64,000 nt of DNA, taken from assembly GCA_008828725.1 (NCBI GenBank), contig MEHQ01001899.1, positions 310,001-374,000 on the forward strand, in the 5' to 3' direction. The notes below the pieces were generated by a model. That model had not been told where the DNA came from. It saw nothing but the letters and a program-made list of their open reading frames with translations, and made no database searches. Source of the DNA: Saccharina japonica (taxonomy: Eukaryota > Sar > Phaeophyceae > Laminariales > Laminariaceae). Positions 11,170 through 23,600 of the stretch are shown here, one piece after another (the stretch's first letter is position 1; every line of letters starts with the position of its first letter). The translations under genes and the position numbers were made by a program.

Positions 11170-11380
11170 CTAGCGGAAAGCGCGAGAGCGTGAGTCAGCA
11201 AAGTTCGATCAAAATCGACGAGCGTTGGGAATGCTGAACCCTCTGCGCGATAAAAATCAAGGCACGAACCGTAGTGGGGAGGAGGGAGAAGAGCCTGCAT
11301 TGTGACCCCAGATCTGAGTTACGACTAGGGAGGAGAGAGAAAAGAAGGGGGGAGATCATAATGGGATGGGAAAAAAAAAT
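11170..11380 (+). mobile_element. SINE-A copy, 5'-truncated
   Basis: The body and 3' end match the copies at 4.4 and 59.8 kb: CGATAAAAATCAAGGCACGA, GTAGTGGGGAGGAGGGAGAA, GATCTGAGTTACGACTAGGG and AATGGGATGGGAAAA. The tRNA head is absent. The TA in CGACTAGGG (11325-11326) is unoccupied, so this copy is an empty-site reference for the micro-insertions. Confidence 0.8.
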
Positions 11381-11989
11381 GTACGCAAGGCGGGGCACGC
11401 GTTTGTGAGAACTAAGCTATCGTGCTGGACCGTAGTTGATGTGCCCGCGAACAACGGACATACCCTCGAACGTGGGCGGGCGGGCAGTGAGGCGCGAATA
11501 ATGCTAGGCACGTCTCACCGCCCCCGCCTGTCACCGTGCATGCACGCACACTGGGCGGAACGGGGGCACCAGAGCGCCCGATTGTGTCTCATACATCTTT
11601 TGCGCCGTGTGATATATCGAAAATTAGTTGCGGAACGCACAACTTTTGTAACATTTCCGGAATGCAGACGCAACATTATAAGTCCGTACCCACGAAACCC
11701 CGAGTCGGGCCCGTTGTAATCGATGCAGGCCTAGTCAAAACGCCAAAAATACAAGTGTTGTGTTTTATGTTTTATGGGGTGGCCGATAGCGCGGGACGTC
11801 AACGAAAACGCACAGCGGCCTGGGTTTATACATCTCTGAGACAATGGTAGCACTCCAAGATGTCAGAACGCCCGCGAACGTTGACGTACCCGAGTGGTTG
11901 TATCGGTTGGATGTGCACTGAAAATGGAAAATATTTATGGCACCTACGTACTTACATACCGTACATCAAGGTGCGTTCCAAAGACCGCC

Positions 11990-12295
11990 AGAATACCAGT
12001 ACCAGTCCCCGGGAAACAGTCGATGACTCGCCGATACCAGTCGTTTGGGAGGAACCAGTCCCCAGCATATCTGGGGGCTGAAATGACTGAGTGCCGCCAG
12101 CCCCAACGGTAGGAAAAGCTGGAAGATTGAGTCCTCGCGTATCCCAAGGGTATGTTGGAGGATGATATGACTGAGTCCCGCCAGTCCCAAGGGTACTTGC
12201 AGCTGAAATGACTGAGTCCTCGCCATACCTGGGGGCTGAAATGACGGGTTCTGCCAGTCCCTAGGGTACAATAAGCTGAAATGACTGGTGCCTGG
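11990..12295. repeat. Degenerate minisatellite with GCTGAAATGACTGAGTC core
   Basis: Four to five diverged units of about 45-60 bp each contain GCTGAAATGACTGAGT-like sequence. Each is followed by CGCCAGTCCCAAGGGTA or CCATACCTGGGGGCTG. Flanking ACCAGTCCCC repeats to the left may be the same array, further decayed. Confidence 0.7.
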
Positions 12296-15076
12296 AGGAC
12301 TGGTTCTCTGACGACGTTTTTGATGGGCTCGGTAGGCGGGGGTCAATGAGTCGACGGCGGCGGCGGCCGCGGACGGCGGCGGCACTCGGCGAAACGCGAC
12401 GATCGATTGACCAATGTTTACTGTCTGTGACATCCAACCTAGAAGTGGCGAGGAGAGGACAGTCCGGAAAGACAGATTCATGGGACCCGGCAAGGCAAGG
12501 AGGGAACTCAACGAGGGACGAGAGAGCCCATTGAGGTGGCGATACGGAGGAGCAACGCGTGGCAGTTGTCCCAGAGAAGAAGGCGTGCTCGATGGTGTCA
12601 GACAAACTTCTCGCCGTCACTTCAGCTGCTCCACCTACATACTGAAGTACGCTATTCACAGTAGGGAACATGCGATAGCGAGTCCCAAACCTTCCTAGGC
12701 TGCGAGCAGGATTACCGTGGTAAGGGATACCGCACAGTTTTGCACCGCGTCCGACACTACTATGGAAACGTGTGTTGCGGCATCTATAGCACGCTACGAG
12801 GGGTGCAGCTACCGAGATTGCCGGATTTCCCTTGGCTGTTCCGGTTTGGTAAGGTCATCGAGAGTCGTCCAAAGCAGCGGTGCTTGGTCCTGCTGGAAGT
12901 GGAGTGCCCCGAAAGCTACTCGATCCCGGCTATGTTCGAGTATGCCGCCGTAGCGGTAGCCACCCGGTGGGTCCGTCTGCTGCGTACCTGCTCTCCAAAA
13001 TGGGGGAAGATGGGTAAGCAGCAGGTCGAGCACCAGTCACGGCAGCACAGGCGACGCCCAGGCTACAAGCACATAAGCACAGTGGCCTGCGCCTTACGCA
13101 ATTCGAGGGCGGGCAGTTCACGAGGAACTCCCTCCGAGTGAGTGATTCGATGAGCTGGAAGCTGCCAGGAACGTCCTTGACGGACTCATGATGCAGCTAT
13201 CAATAGTGGGGTAGAAACACACGAATGGCACGTACATATAGAATAGACACGTGCGACCTACGATTAGCGCTACTGTAGGTGTGCCCCACCGCGGACGAGC
13301 TGGCGTTGTTCGATGAGAGGGCTTTAAAACCTATTTTACGCCGTCGGCGGGAGCGCTGAAGCAGGGGGTCGAGACAGAAGGAAGTTGCCAAAGTCTACTA
13401 AAGTAAGATAGGGACAGCACTGACTGTCTAACGGCACTGGGGGGGCAAGCCACGTCATAGGCGATCAAGGAGGACATCGTTTCAAGCATGAGTGGAACCA
13501 CCTATGTGCCATAAACGGCACGGTCTCGGCATGTTGCGACAGGTCAACACTTCCAGAGTATTTACCAGAGAATAGGAGAGTGGTAACATCCTTGTTCCCC
13601 TGACCCCATGATACTATTAATATTAATAAGGAGAATTTTACGGTATAAAGTAGGTTGAATAGTATTACACATGGTAGGAGTGCTCGCTTTATGGCTATGA
13701 ATAGACTACTGTTTGTAGACCCTTACCTTGTTGTAGTATAGGTATTTATGAAGCATATCAACTTCCTATAAATACAAAGGAACGACTTCAACCTTCACCT
13801 AGAATGAAAGTTGCCGACCTCGTACTCGTATACACATATATAATATAATACATGCCTGGTATGTATGCCTTTGCCTTTGCGCTTATGACATCTCCGAACG
13901 AAAAACTCATAATTATGTGTATACCCCCTTTTCTATACCCCCTTTTTCTGGCATGTTATCCCCCCCTGTCCCAAAAGTTTGAAAGTCCTACTTGTATCTT
14001 CGAGGTTGTCTTGCGACCACCCACGACTATTGAACAACTGAACACCAGGAACGGTATCAGTTAATTTAGTGTACAGTAGTTATGATACAAAGTACAATGC
14101 CGGTAAACTTCGAGGTTTGACCATTATTTACAGCTGAAACCGTCAAAACAGCACTGCTAAAAGAGGAGGAAAAAAAGTCGGGGGTTTACTGCGTAAATAC
14201 CCCAGGTATGGTATACTCTATTGCTTCTTCCTTTTGCGAAATTAATTAATTTCAAACCCCAACCCTCCCCCGCCCCCAACACCTCCACCCAGCGAAAATA
14301 ATCAAATAATTACAACCCCCCTGCGAGTAGAAAGGCCAGGTATATACTGCTGGTATGTATATATATACCATAGTAGGTTACCGGCATATACCCAGGGTAC
14401 CTATTATACATAATAAATACTATATATATGTACGATCTGGACAAAACGCATGACATTGCATGACATGGCGGTACTATATTGCTGTAGGCAACCCTCCGAC
14501 GAGCGGTCTTCTACGTAATATATGCACTTTCTCAACCTCGATTTGAATCGTATAAGGTTGTTTGCATTATCATGACTGTAATGTCTACCTGTGGTACTAT
14601 AATTTCCTGGCATACATCTGTGGCATGTCTGTTACTGTATTATTATGTACATAATGTACCACAGGTACGGTAACTTTTCCCTACGACGACGCTCACGGCC
14701 AAAACCAACCTCAATCACTCACCATACCTGGTATAATATGAAAAAGCCATTATATTATTAGAAGAAAAAACAATGGAAACTAAGGTTTTACGTTGATTTT
14801 CTCTACGAGTACCCATCTCCAGCCTATGAAATCGACCTACACTTGCTTGCTTTGCTTTCGTGTTGCCCTTCTTGTTATCAGGACCTTCTTCTCTTGTGGC
14901 TTGTGGCATTTTGACCTACTCCATCCACGCCTTTGCCTCCGAACTAAGCAGCACCCAAAAAACATCCCTAAAGGGAGCCTGTAACCCCTCCCCCCATGCC
15001 CCTCCAATTAATACGTCCCCTGCAACTACGCAATTTGACACTTCTCTCGAGATGGCTACCTTCCTGCTTGTGTCTG

Positions 15077-15104
15077 TCTGTCTGTCTGTCTGTCTGCCTT
15101 TTTA
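15077..15104. repeat. (TGTC)n microsatellite
   Basis: The tract has about seven GTCT/TGTC units. Confidence 0.9.
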
Positions 15105-15298
15105 TCTGTCTGTGGTGGCCGATCTTATCTGTAAGCTAAAGGGCGCTCTCCTTGCAGCTGCCATTTTTATAGCAAGAGACCCACCATCCCTCCCCCCCAC
15201 TACCGAGTAAATGCACTTACATTGAGCCTCAGGTACTAACTATATACAGACATCCTAAACCTAACAACAGAGAATACCACACGAAAGTAATACCAATA

Positions 15299-16008
15299 GT
15301 AGTGTTGGGCACCGTATCGGAAGTTCCGATGAATCGGAAATCGTACGGGTAACAGATATCAAGTTGGGTAAATTGCCGACGACGCCAAGTGAAATGATAC
15401 TTGTTATAAGAGGACAGGGTATCCCTAGCCAGGTCAGCCCATGGAACGGGTACTCGTTGGTACTCACGTGTGTTGTTTGCTTAGAGATAGAAGAAGAGCA
15501 ACTTAGTTCCGTTATCCGTGATGAACGACTGAGAAGGCCGGTGAGATGGCTAAAAGCCATCGGGAACCATCCCTGGTTCCCACCTAAGATACCGCCTTCC
15601 AAGTACTACCAATACGATTCTTATACCTGATACCAGGTATTTACCAAACGTTTCCACATCATGCCAGCAGTACCATAACATTGTCCCGCTATCCGATAAA
15701 AACGCCTTGCTTCTAGCGGGGAAGGGGCATCGCTCTACTGTTCCCTCCCCCCTTGTTGAGAGTGTCCAAGGTGAAGAACTCCACTTGAGGTGTCACAAGA
15801 AAAGCATTCGTGCTCCTCGGTAGTACCGGTATGCGAATATACCATGACCTATCTATCTACGCTTCCGTGTTTCTGCCTCGCATATCGTATATCGGCATCG
15901 GAGTTGTTTGCGATCCGATCCAATCCGAGTAATATCGGGATATATATCGGATATCGGGAATTTAAGCCCGTGTCGGACCGGAACCGATATTAGTCCCGAT
16001 ACCCAACG
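15299..16008. mobile_element. Possible hAT-like element with ATCGG-rich ends
   Basis: The left edge reads TAGTGTTGGGCACCGTATCGG. The right edge, read on the minus strand, starts GCGTTGGGTATCGGGACTAA. Both ends carry interspersed CGAT and ATCGG blocks. The short terminal match and TAGTGTTGGG style are typical of hAT elements, but no 8-bp target duplication could be matched. The interior includes repeat J and no coding sequence. Confidence 0.4.
15409..15484 (+). repeat. Repeat J, copy 1
   Basis: This 75-bp block (AGGGTATCCCTAGCCAGGTC through TCACGTGTGTTGTTTGCTTA) recurs at 33,905-33,990 with one 11-bp TA-bounded insertion there. The copy here is the uninterrupted form. It lies inside the putative hAT-like element. 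Confidence 0.8.
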
Positions 16009-16558
16009 CAAAGTACCACCCCGGACCTCAGATCCAGGGTGGCTGTCCTAAGTGGGTTTCGCTTCGTACCTCTAGTCTACTACCTGGTGTTATAGTATCC
16101 CCTTTCCCCTATTGCGACGTCATGATTTGTAGCAAGTGTCCCCTCGTCATACCTGACCGGCAGTATCGCTTATGTCGCCTGCCTGGATGATTATTATCTC
16201 GCCCCTCCGCTCAGAAGGCATCCGGCAAGCAGGCGAGCAACTAATGCAAGAATGATAACTTACAACCACCTTGTCGTGTGAGGGCCTAAAGAGCAGTGCT
16301 TCATTCGTGCTGGATATATGTGATAATATATAATAAGGCAGTATGGACCTAGGGACCGGCCGTTTGTTTGCTGCTATGCAGGGGTGCCTCTGGCTCTGCC
16401 CAGGTCACTATGCTCGGTAGTTATAGTTCCTAGTATTAGTTGCTTGCTGCTGCTCGCCGGGTGTCTTCCGAACGAAGGGACGAGCTAATCGCCATCCAGG
16501 CAGCCGATAACGCCTGCCCGGTATTACTCTTCTTACAATTCAATACGCCGCAACAGGG

Positions 16559-16720
16559 GAGAGGGACTGCCATAACACTAGCCCACCCTGAAGGGCCGCA
16601 TATTCAGACACGGCGTAGAAAAATCAGACAGGAACTACTCCCATCCGGAGAATTCGGAAAATGGACCGAAGTTGCGGCGCTTCACAACCCACCCCCGCCA
16701 CACCTTTAAATTGCAAGCCA
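16559..16720 (-). repeat. Dispersed repeat family F, copy 1 (diverged)
   Basis: It contains CACTAGCCCACCCTGA ... CCGCATATTCAG ... GCTTCACAACCCACCCC, the same order of blocks as at 37,880-38,170 and, inverted, at 47,612-47,905 and 53,070-53,212. On the minus strand the block order is GGTGTGG, GAGGAGCCGCA-like, GGGTGGGCTAGTG. Its function and class are unknown. Confidence 0.65.
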
Positions 16721-17249
16721 GAAGCCGATTAAACGTGCACACAGCGAATCAGACAGCAACGAGTCTGAACATACCGGTACGTGAAAGAAAGTGAGCAAAA
16801 AAAAAAAGCCAGAACCACCAGGACGCTGAAAGCAAGGTGGAAAAACCGAGGAAGAAGCAGTGTCGCTCGCATGCCATGTTATTTTACTATTATAAGCTAA
16901 GAAGGCTACAACAAAACAGTAAGTAGTCATAATCGAGCAATGTACCACATTGATCACCTACGCCGACTTGGGGATACGAAGCAAGCGGGGGGGGGGCGCA
17001 GGGATGGCGTCGTGGTCAGACCGGGGAGGCATCGGACTTAGTCTACCCATACGGCAGCATGTACGTATCGTATGTGCATTAAAAAGTTCACTTACTACAT
17101 AACACTGCCTACTACGTACCGTGTACGGGAGGGGAAGGGCAAAAGGGGAACAAGTAAAAGCGGTACAGCATGTATGTATTATATGTATGTTCGGGCTGGC
17201 CCTACAAGAGCGAAACATATCGCGAGAAGGGAACACGAAAGCGTTATGA

Positions 17250-17251
<2 letters not shown>

Positions 17252-17279
<28 letters not shown>
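17252..17279. repeat. (AT)n microsatellite
   Basis: This is an alternating AT tract of about 28 bp. Confidence 0.95.
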
Positions 17280-17282
<3 letters not shown>

Positions 17283-17289
17283 AAATATA

Positions 17290-17690
17290 TATATCGAAGC
17301 AAAACTCGATTTTCCGATCCGATACGGGCCTGAAAAACCGATATCCGATATATGCAAAACCCGATACATATCGGATCGGATCGGATCGGATCGCTAAAAA
17401 TTCCGATGCCGATACGATAAGCGATATCCCAGGCGGAGGAAGTACGGAATACAGGTAATGGTACTGCCGAGGAGCACGAATTATTTTTTCTTCCGACAGC
17501 TCACACGTCGAAATATTCACCTTCGATACTGTCAACAGGTAGGAGGGGAGGGGGCAGTAGAGCGATGTTCCCTTCCCGCTACAAGTACTCTTAGGCGAAC
17601 GGCGTTTTTATCGGATATCGGTACACTTTCTTTTTCGATATGATAACGATACGAAAATTATCGGAACTTTTCCGACACGATGTGTCCTTA
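17290..17690. mobile_element. ATCGG-rich hAT-like segment
   Basis: CCGATCCGATACGGGCCTGA, several ATCGG repeats (ATCGGATCGGATCGGATCG near 17370-17390) and, at the right, TATCGGATATCGG and AAAATTATCGGAACTTTTCCG blocks resemble the ends at 15.3-16.0 kb. No clean termini or duplication were found. Confidence 0.35.
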
Positions 17691-17714
17691 TTCCTACACT
17701 TCGACGTGTGTACC

Positions 17715-17990
17715 TAAGTAGAGTGTGTGTTCTTCACATTAAACCTTCCTTTCTACCCGTCGACATCCAGCACACCAAGTGTCCGTGCCGATTCTTCATC
17801 CTAAAAAGGTACCAGTTCTGTGGTCACAAAACTACGACACAGAGATACTACGCGTACCAGTGCAGTAAGCACAGCAGACAACGCAATGCCACACTGGTAT
17901 ACGACAGGCAAGACCTACCCTGCTACTACTGTAGCAATCCAGGTGCATGAAAGAGAAAAAAGAGAAAAAAAAGAAGAAAAAAAAATAAGC
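17715..17990 (-). mobile_element. Retroposon family RB copy, with micro-insertions
   Basis: Read on the minus strand, it ends in GGTTTAATGTGAAGAACACACAC, the constant 3' end of the family. Relative to the copy at 51.8 kb it carries extra bases at 17,891-17,899 (CTGGTA) and at 17,924-17,934 (ACTACTGT). Both lie next to TA. The A-rich segment at 17,948-18,015 corresponds to the pyrimidine-rich body of the family. Confidence 0.8.
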
Positions 17991-18837
17991 GAAAAGGGGG
18001 GAAAAAAAAAAAGTAAACATATTAAAGCAAATAAATCAACACTCAACCAGTATTAATAGTATTAATAGTACGTAGTACGAGCCAGTGTACGTACGTACTT
18101 TAAGTAGTATGCAAACATACCAGGAAATGAACACTACGTAAAAAAAAAGAGCCATGTCTTTTTTTATGTATGATATGTTATTTCGTTATTTCCTGTTCGT
18201 ACTGCTGTCTGCCTGCTGCTGTCTGCTGTGTAGTCTACCACGCCGCGATCCGACTCCTCCATGTATTTCTCGACGTTTGGCATTGTTGCAGCTCTCCTGG
18301 TTGCTGCTTGGGTTGGGTTGTCGTCTATTGACTACGAGTACTTTTTCTTTTTCTTTTTCTTTTTTTGTACATATATATATTATACTGCTGCACGTACGTA
18401 GCATACATATATACAGAGTAGGTCTGGTGTGTGCTTCTGTTTTTTACTCCCCCCGTGCTCGTATCTATTGACGTATCATATACTCGTACTTAGGCTGTCT
18501 GCATACAACCCCGACGCACGATCATTTGCTGCTGTACTGCTGCAACGCTTGCAACAGAGGAATTGGCATTTACAGAGGAGGAACGGTTAGGCCGCCGTTA
18601 GCTGTGACGCGGTATATCGTACCAGGTACGAGTACTCGTAGACCGTACGCGTACTTTCATTGTTTATTCTTTTACGAGATGTGCTTGAAAAAACTCGAAA
18701 AACTTCACTTTTAAGGTTTGGGGCGGGGAAACTCGTAGTAAAGATACTGAAAATAATAGCCTCTGGGTGCGGCTATCGTATACCCAGCAGCAGTCTCTGA
18801 CAGGCTGACAGTGTCTGTCGTGTCCGTGCGTCGCCAC

Positions 18838-18869
18838 AGCAGCACCATCAGCAGCACCACCAGCACCAG

Positions 18870-18913
<44 letters not shown>

Positions 18914-18958
18914 CAGCAGCACGGCGGCACCAGCAGCAGACCAGCAGCACCAGCACCA
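18838..18958. repeat. CAG/CAC trinucleotide array
   Basis: About 120 bp of CAG, CAC and ACC triplets include an uninterrupted CAG run near 18,876-18,911. Ala-rich and Leu-rich frames across it are artefacts. CTG and CAG triplet tracts also occur at 19,241-19,279, 20,445-20,469 and 21,747-21,783. Confidence 0.9.
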
Positions 18959-20544
18959 ACAGATACACACTATTATTATAGCACCAGCAGCAGTCTCGTC
19001 GTAGATTTATTAATAGGCTGCCACCGTACACAATGCACGGTCGAGCTGCACAGCTGCACAGTAGGCCAGGCCCCGCGGCATGCACGTTCTCAACCTGCCA
19101 GCAACTGTCAGCAAACCAACAACTGCTGCTGCTGCTGCTCGATGCGTTGCGCGTATATGTATGCATACCAAAGACCGACGCAGGATAAGGATGTCAACTA
19201 ACAGCTACGAGTGCGTACGATAGAAACTACTACGACTGACTACTGCTGCTGCTGATGCTGCTGATGCTGCTGCTGCTGTAGATAATATCCGAGGTGGATT
19301 ATTGTTGTGGCACTCCTATTAATAGGTATGATATGCGAGGTATGACATATCGTATGTACGAGTATGATATCTGCGAGTATCATATCTATATCTTTAGTAT
19401 CTACGACAAAAAAAAAACTGATCTACGTAAATGAAATACGTACTCTTCGTGAGACTGCTAAACCCTAAAAAAACTGCTTGACAACGCGTACTTGTACCTG
19501 TGGTAGGCTGCGTACTGCGTACTCTTTTGTATAGCTCTCGCTTTCCTTCTTATCTCACTCCTCTATATGTACGTACTCGTAGCACACGAGTGTAGGATAG
19601 AGTACCAATATCAGACCCAGGTAGGTACTGCTGTGTAGCTGTGTCTTGTCTATACTGCGACCTACTACAGCAGTAAAAAATATGATAATATCGAGCACGC
19701 CCGTGTTCCTGTCTGTCTGGCGCCCGGTGGCGCAGCCCCTACGTTACGTAGGATGCGTATGTATGACACGAGTAGCTGTCCGGTGTCCGGTGTCCGGTGA
19801 CGGTGCTGCGGTGGTATATACCGGCCGTACATATTCCTATCATATGCAAGACGTATCATACGACGTGCCTCTGGTACAGATCTCTCGCGGAGATTTCGGA
19901 GGTTGCACAGCAAAAGTATGAGTTCTCCGTTCTCCACTCTCCACGTACGTATCTACGTATGATATGTACAATTTATTAAAAACAAAATGAAAAAATAACA
20001 GCAGTTTATACGTGTTACGTACGAGAAGAACCGGTATGAATATACGGATATACCGGTCGAGATATGTCATCAAAAATATTAACAACCTAATAAAATCAGT
20101 AATGAAATTAACAAAAATCTCATCCATGGACAGCTGCTTTTGATTTTTGATGGGCGCATATTAACAGCAGTATAGTAGCGATACCTGTGAAATGGAGGGC
20201 TTCGGAGCATCTTGAAATAATTGCGTGATAAAAACTAAAACGGGTGGACGTTTGGGTCGTATCCTATCATTTGGATCACAGGATATCTTCGAATAGTTGG
20301 AGGATCTGAAACAACAAAAACAACAATTGTGCGGGACCGGGAACTGCCCTTGACAGCCTTTCACAATTCGCCACACAGCACACACACCCAAGGCCGGCCA
20401 CAGCACAAACAACAACAAAAACGGTGCTGAAGGGCTTCACTTACCTGCTGCTGCTGCTGCTGCTGCTGCGCGTGCTGTATTCCGCCAACCAACAACCCCA
20501 CCAGACATCCAACCCGGCGCCTCGCTCCCTGCTCCCTGCTAGCC

Positions 20545-20673
20545 ATGAAGAGAGGAAAGAGGTGTTTCGTCGTGCACTGCTTTGGGGCAGCACCGTTCGC
20601 TTCTCCAGCGAACCCCGAGGTCCATGCCTGCGAGAATCACAAGAAACGCGACTTCGTCAACATGAGGAACAAG
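20545..20673 (+). CDS. EsV-1-7 gene, exon 1
   Basis: The exon has 43 codons from ATG, and the donor AAG|GTTAGT ends phase 0. It encodes MKRGK followed by one motif: CFVVHC, 16 residues, then CENH. The ATG is the first in this frame after a CTG-repeat leader. The true transcription start is not visible. Confidence 0.8.
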
Positions 20674-23600
20674 GTTAGTCGAGAATCACCCGTACCCCCG
20701 CTGCAGCCCAAGGCGTTGGCCACCGTAGCTCGCCGGGGCCACCGCTTACACGACGGACCAATTGCGTTGGAGTATATCCGTCGCCGCGGGCTCGCTCTTG
20801 TAGCCGTGTCTGCCCGGCGGCGCATCTACGTCGGCTTCGTACCCGACCTCGCGACGCCGTCGTGACATCGTGCCCCGACGAGCAAGCAAGCAAGTGAATA
20901 GCTCACAAACTGAAAAATAGTTAAAAATAGTGAAGAGCAGTGAATGGCACCACGGGCGGTAACCGCAAAATCCGCAATTCCACAACAGCGCAAACGGAAG
21001 ACTCGACACGTTCTACCGCAACAACCGCAGCTCCAGGCCGAACTCCCTCGTACATGGCCACTGCTGCAGTTTGTACCGGTAGATAGATACGTACCGGTGT
21101 TTGTTGAGCCGAAGCCACGCAGGGGGGGCTGTGCCTGTGCCTGCCTTTGATGACCGCCGTTGTTGTCGAGCAACGACCAGATTATATCGTTGCTCGGCGA
21201 TCACGTTGTTGTGTCACCGGCGGAAACCGATCACAAGTCACAAGTCACAAGTCACACCAAGAAAAGTAGATGGCGCAAAATATATATACGCCTAAAAGTC
21301 CGAGATGATGAAGATTTGGCTTGCTCTTTTTACGAAATGTGACGGCAACATGGGAACCGATACTGCGTACTGCTGCAACGAGCACTGGTGCTGGTGCTTG
21401 CGGCTGGCTGCCCATTCCGAGCAGCTGCTCTATCACCGTCGCGAGCCGTGCCGGTCGCCGGTGAAGGCGGGGTTCCCAGCCGGGGCAGTGCAATAGAACA
21501 GCAGAATAATCGCGACGACGACAACTCTTGTTTGATGTCGGTAGTGGCTTATTATATTGATGTAATTATTGCTTGGGAATGCACGTCGGAGCCCTTGGGG
21601 GGAGTGTCGATCACGAGAAGTCATTGAGTACGAGGGTAACTGAGCTGCCATAAACCGCGGCGCGAAAATAACTCGAAAGGATCTCTCTCGCCTGGCGGCG
21701 CCGTTGTTTTGTTTCCTGTTCCCACTGGTCCCCCTCCCCCGCCCCCTGCTGCTGTGCTGCTGCTGCTGCTGCTGCTGTTGTTGCTATTACTGGTGTCCAG
21801 CGCTGCCTTGCGAAAGGCTGCTACCGCAACCCTCACTACGGCGTTAGTAGACTCGTCGATCCCAACAGCAAGGCCCAGTACTGCACCGAGCACAAGTCCC
21901 CAGGTGAGATTTCAACGGTAGAAAACTATATACCTGCTGTACCTGGCGGTACCGCGAGAGAGTGTACCACCAAAAGTGTTTTGTGGATGCAGCAGTCAAC
22001 AATGTATATTTCACAATATACGTTGTCCAACAAGTTGTGCCCCCGGACAGATCACGTGATAGGATAATTCTTGCGGTTACAGCAGTAAGTACACTACGAG
22101 TAGCACATACATACATGGTCTCACCAGTAGGCATGTAGCACAGCCTACAGCATTACCACGGCGGTACGAACCAACTCTCTGCTGCTGTACCGGGCATTAT
22201 TTTTTTATTTTGCTCGTACTCGTATGCACGTGAATTATCATTTGTACCGGGCACCAGGTATGTATCCGTTTTCGTTACTTTCGAGACGCAAGCTCAACCC
22301 GGGGCTGCAAACCTCCAAGCTCCGGCTCCGATGTGAACACGAGTAGCCTGCTTGAGTTTACATCTTGACAACTTGACGATTGAAGACATACTTTTGGCAA
22401 TTTTCGTACATTTTTGCACTCTATTTTAGCGGGACTATACGGTACCCCCAGGCCTGCTCGCATTTCGCAATGGCCTGCAGCCCTGCGCAGTGTTGTGTTG
22501 CTTGTGTTGGACTTGTGGTGGTAAAACGTTAACGTTTCCTCCTGCCTCCGGGGACATTTTATACTCCTCTTACAGTCGTACTGCATTGACTGCTCATAAT
22601 ATACGTGGCTTGTCTCGGCATCGTCTCTGAAATACGCGCTCCATGGCGAGTAGTGTCTTGCAGTTTCCAAATAGCTGTGCGAAACATCACTTCTGAGGTG
22701 CGCATGGGTGAAGTGTACCGCACCCATGTGTAGTCGTGGGTGGGAGGGGCGGTATATATTTATTTTTGGAAGTGCGAGTTCGAGTGCTGCCCTCGGTGAT
22801 TTAGTCCCGGTTCTCCCTTTCATTTTTCTCGATATTCTCCTTTATACTGCCCGGCACTCGCTAGAATACATTGAAAAATTGAAAAATATTGAAATACTGG
22901 TGAGGAAGTCTACTGGTCGAAATGTTTCGTGTCGAAATGACGTAATGACGCGCAGCTCCACAGGCTTGCTCTAAGGTCCCTCTGTGGGGCGGCAACGCCC
23001 CGCTCGTGGCCCCGCTCGCGAGGCACGCAAACATTATTATGCCGAAAAAAATAGCGTCGTTTGTTTGTGGTTTGGACATGGAAAATATCAAAATATGATT
23101 AGTTTTGATGTAGACGACCGAAGCTTTGGGCTGCGACTGCACGGGTGCCGCCCCGTCCATCATGTTGCGTGTGGGTTTGGGGGGGGGGCATGGTTAACGT
23201 TTGCATGCCCGTGTGGGGTCTCGGTGTCGTGACTGTTGATTCTTTACGTTATCGAGGCTAGAAGCTGAGAAACGGAGATGCGCCCACGTGTGTGTTTCAT
23301 TGACCAGGTAAGAGTGTCCTCGTTCGTGGACATTACACCGGTTGTGGTCGGTGGTCACGCGTGAGGATTTATTCTACGTATGTCATTATTAATATTGATT
23401 AGAATTTTAACAAAGAAAGCCGGGTAAGGTGACAACTATTTTTGCCACCACTGATCGTGTGAAGAACACACACACGTCGATGTTGGAGATACAACGGCAG
23501 TATCGCGCCTCTGGCTTGGATTGCTGGTCGCTTTGAGCACACCACCAGCTTACACCGCCGTAATGTAATATGGATATGATACGCGCACGTCAACTCGGAG

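Larger units (their letters stand above)
7547..20544. other. Gene-poor interval between CFAP251-like and EsV-1-7 genes
   Basis: No exon of a known protein family could be supported here. It holds dispersed repeats, T-rich, C-rich and G-rich tracts, CAG/CTG microsatellites, ATCGG-rich hAT-like segments and many TA-bounded micro-palindromes. Long open frames at 7172-7696 (minus), 9742-10434 (plus) and 12261-13141 (both strands) match nothing I recognise and lack consistent codon behaviour. 13,150-15,290 and 16,010-16,550 show nothing beyond AT-rich low-complexity DNA. Confidence 0.6.
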
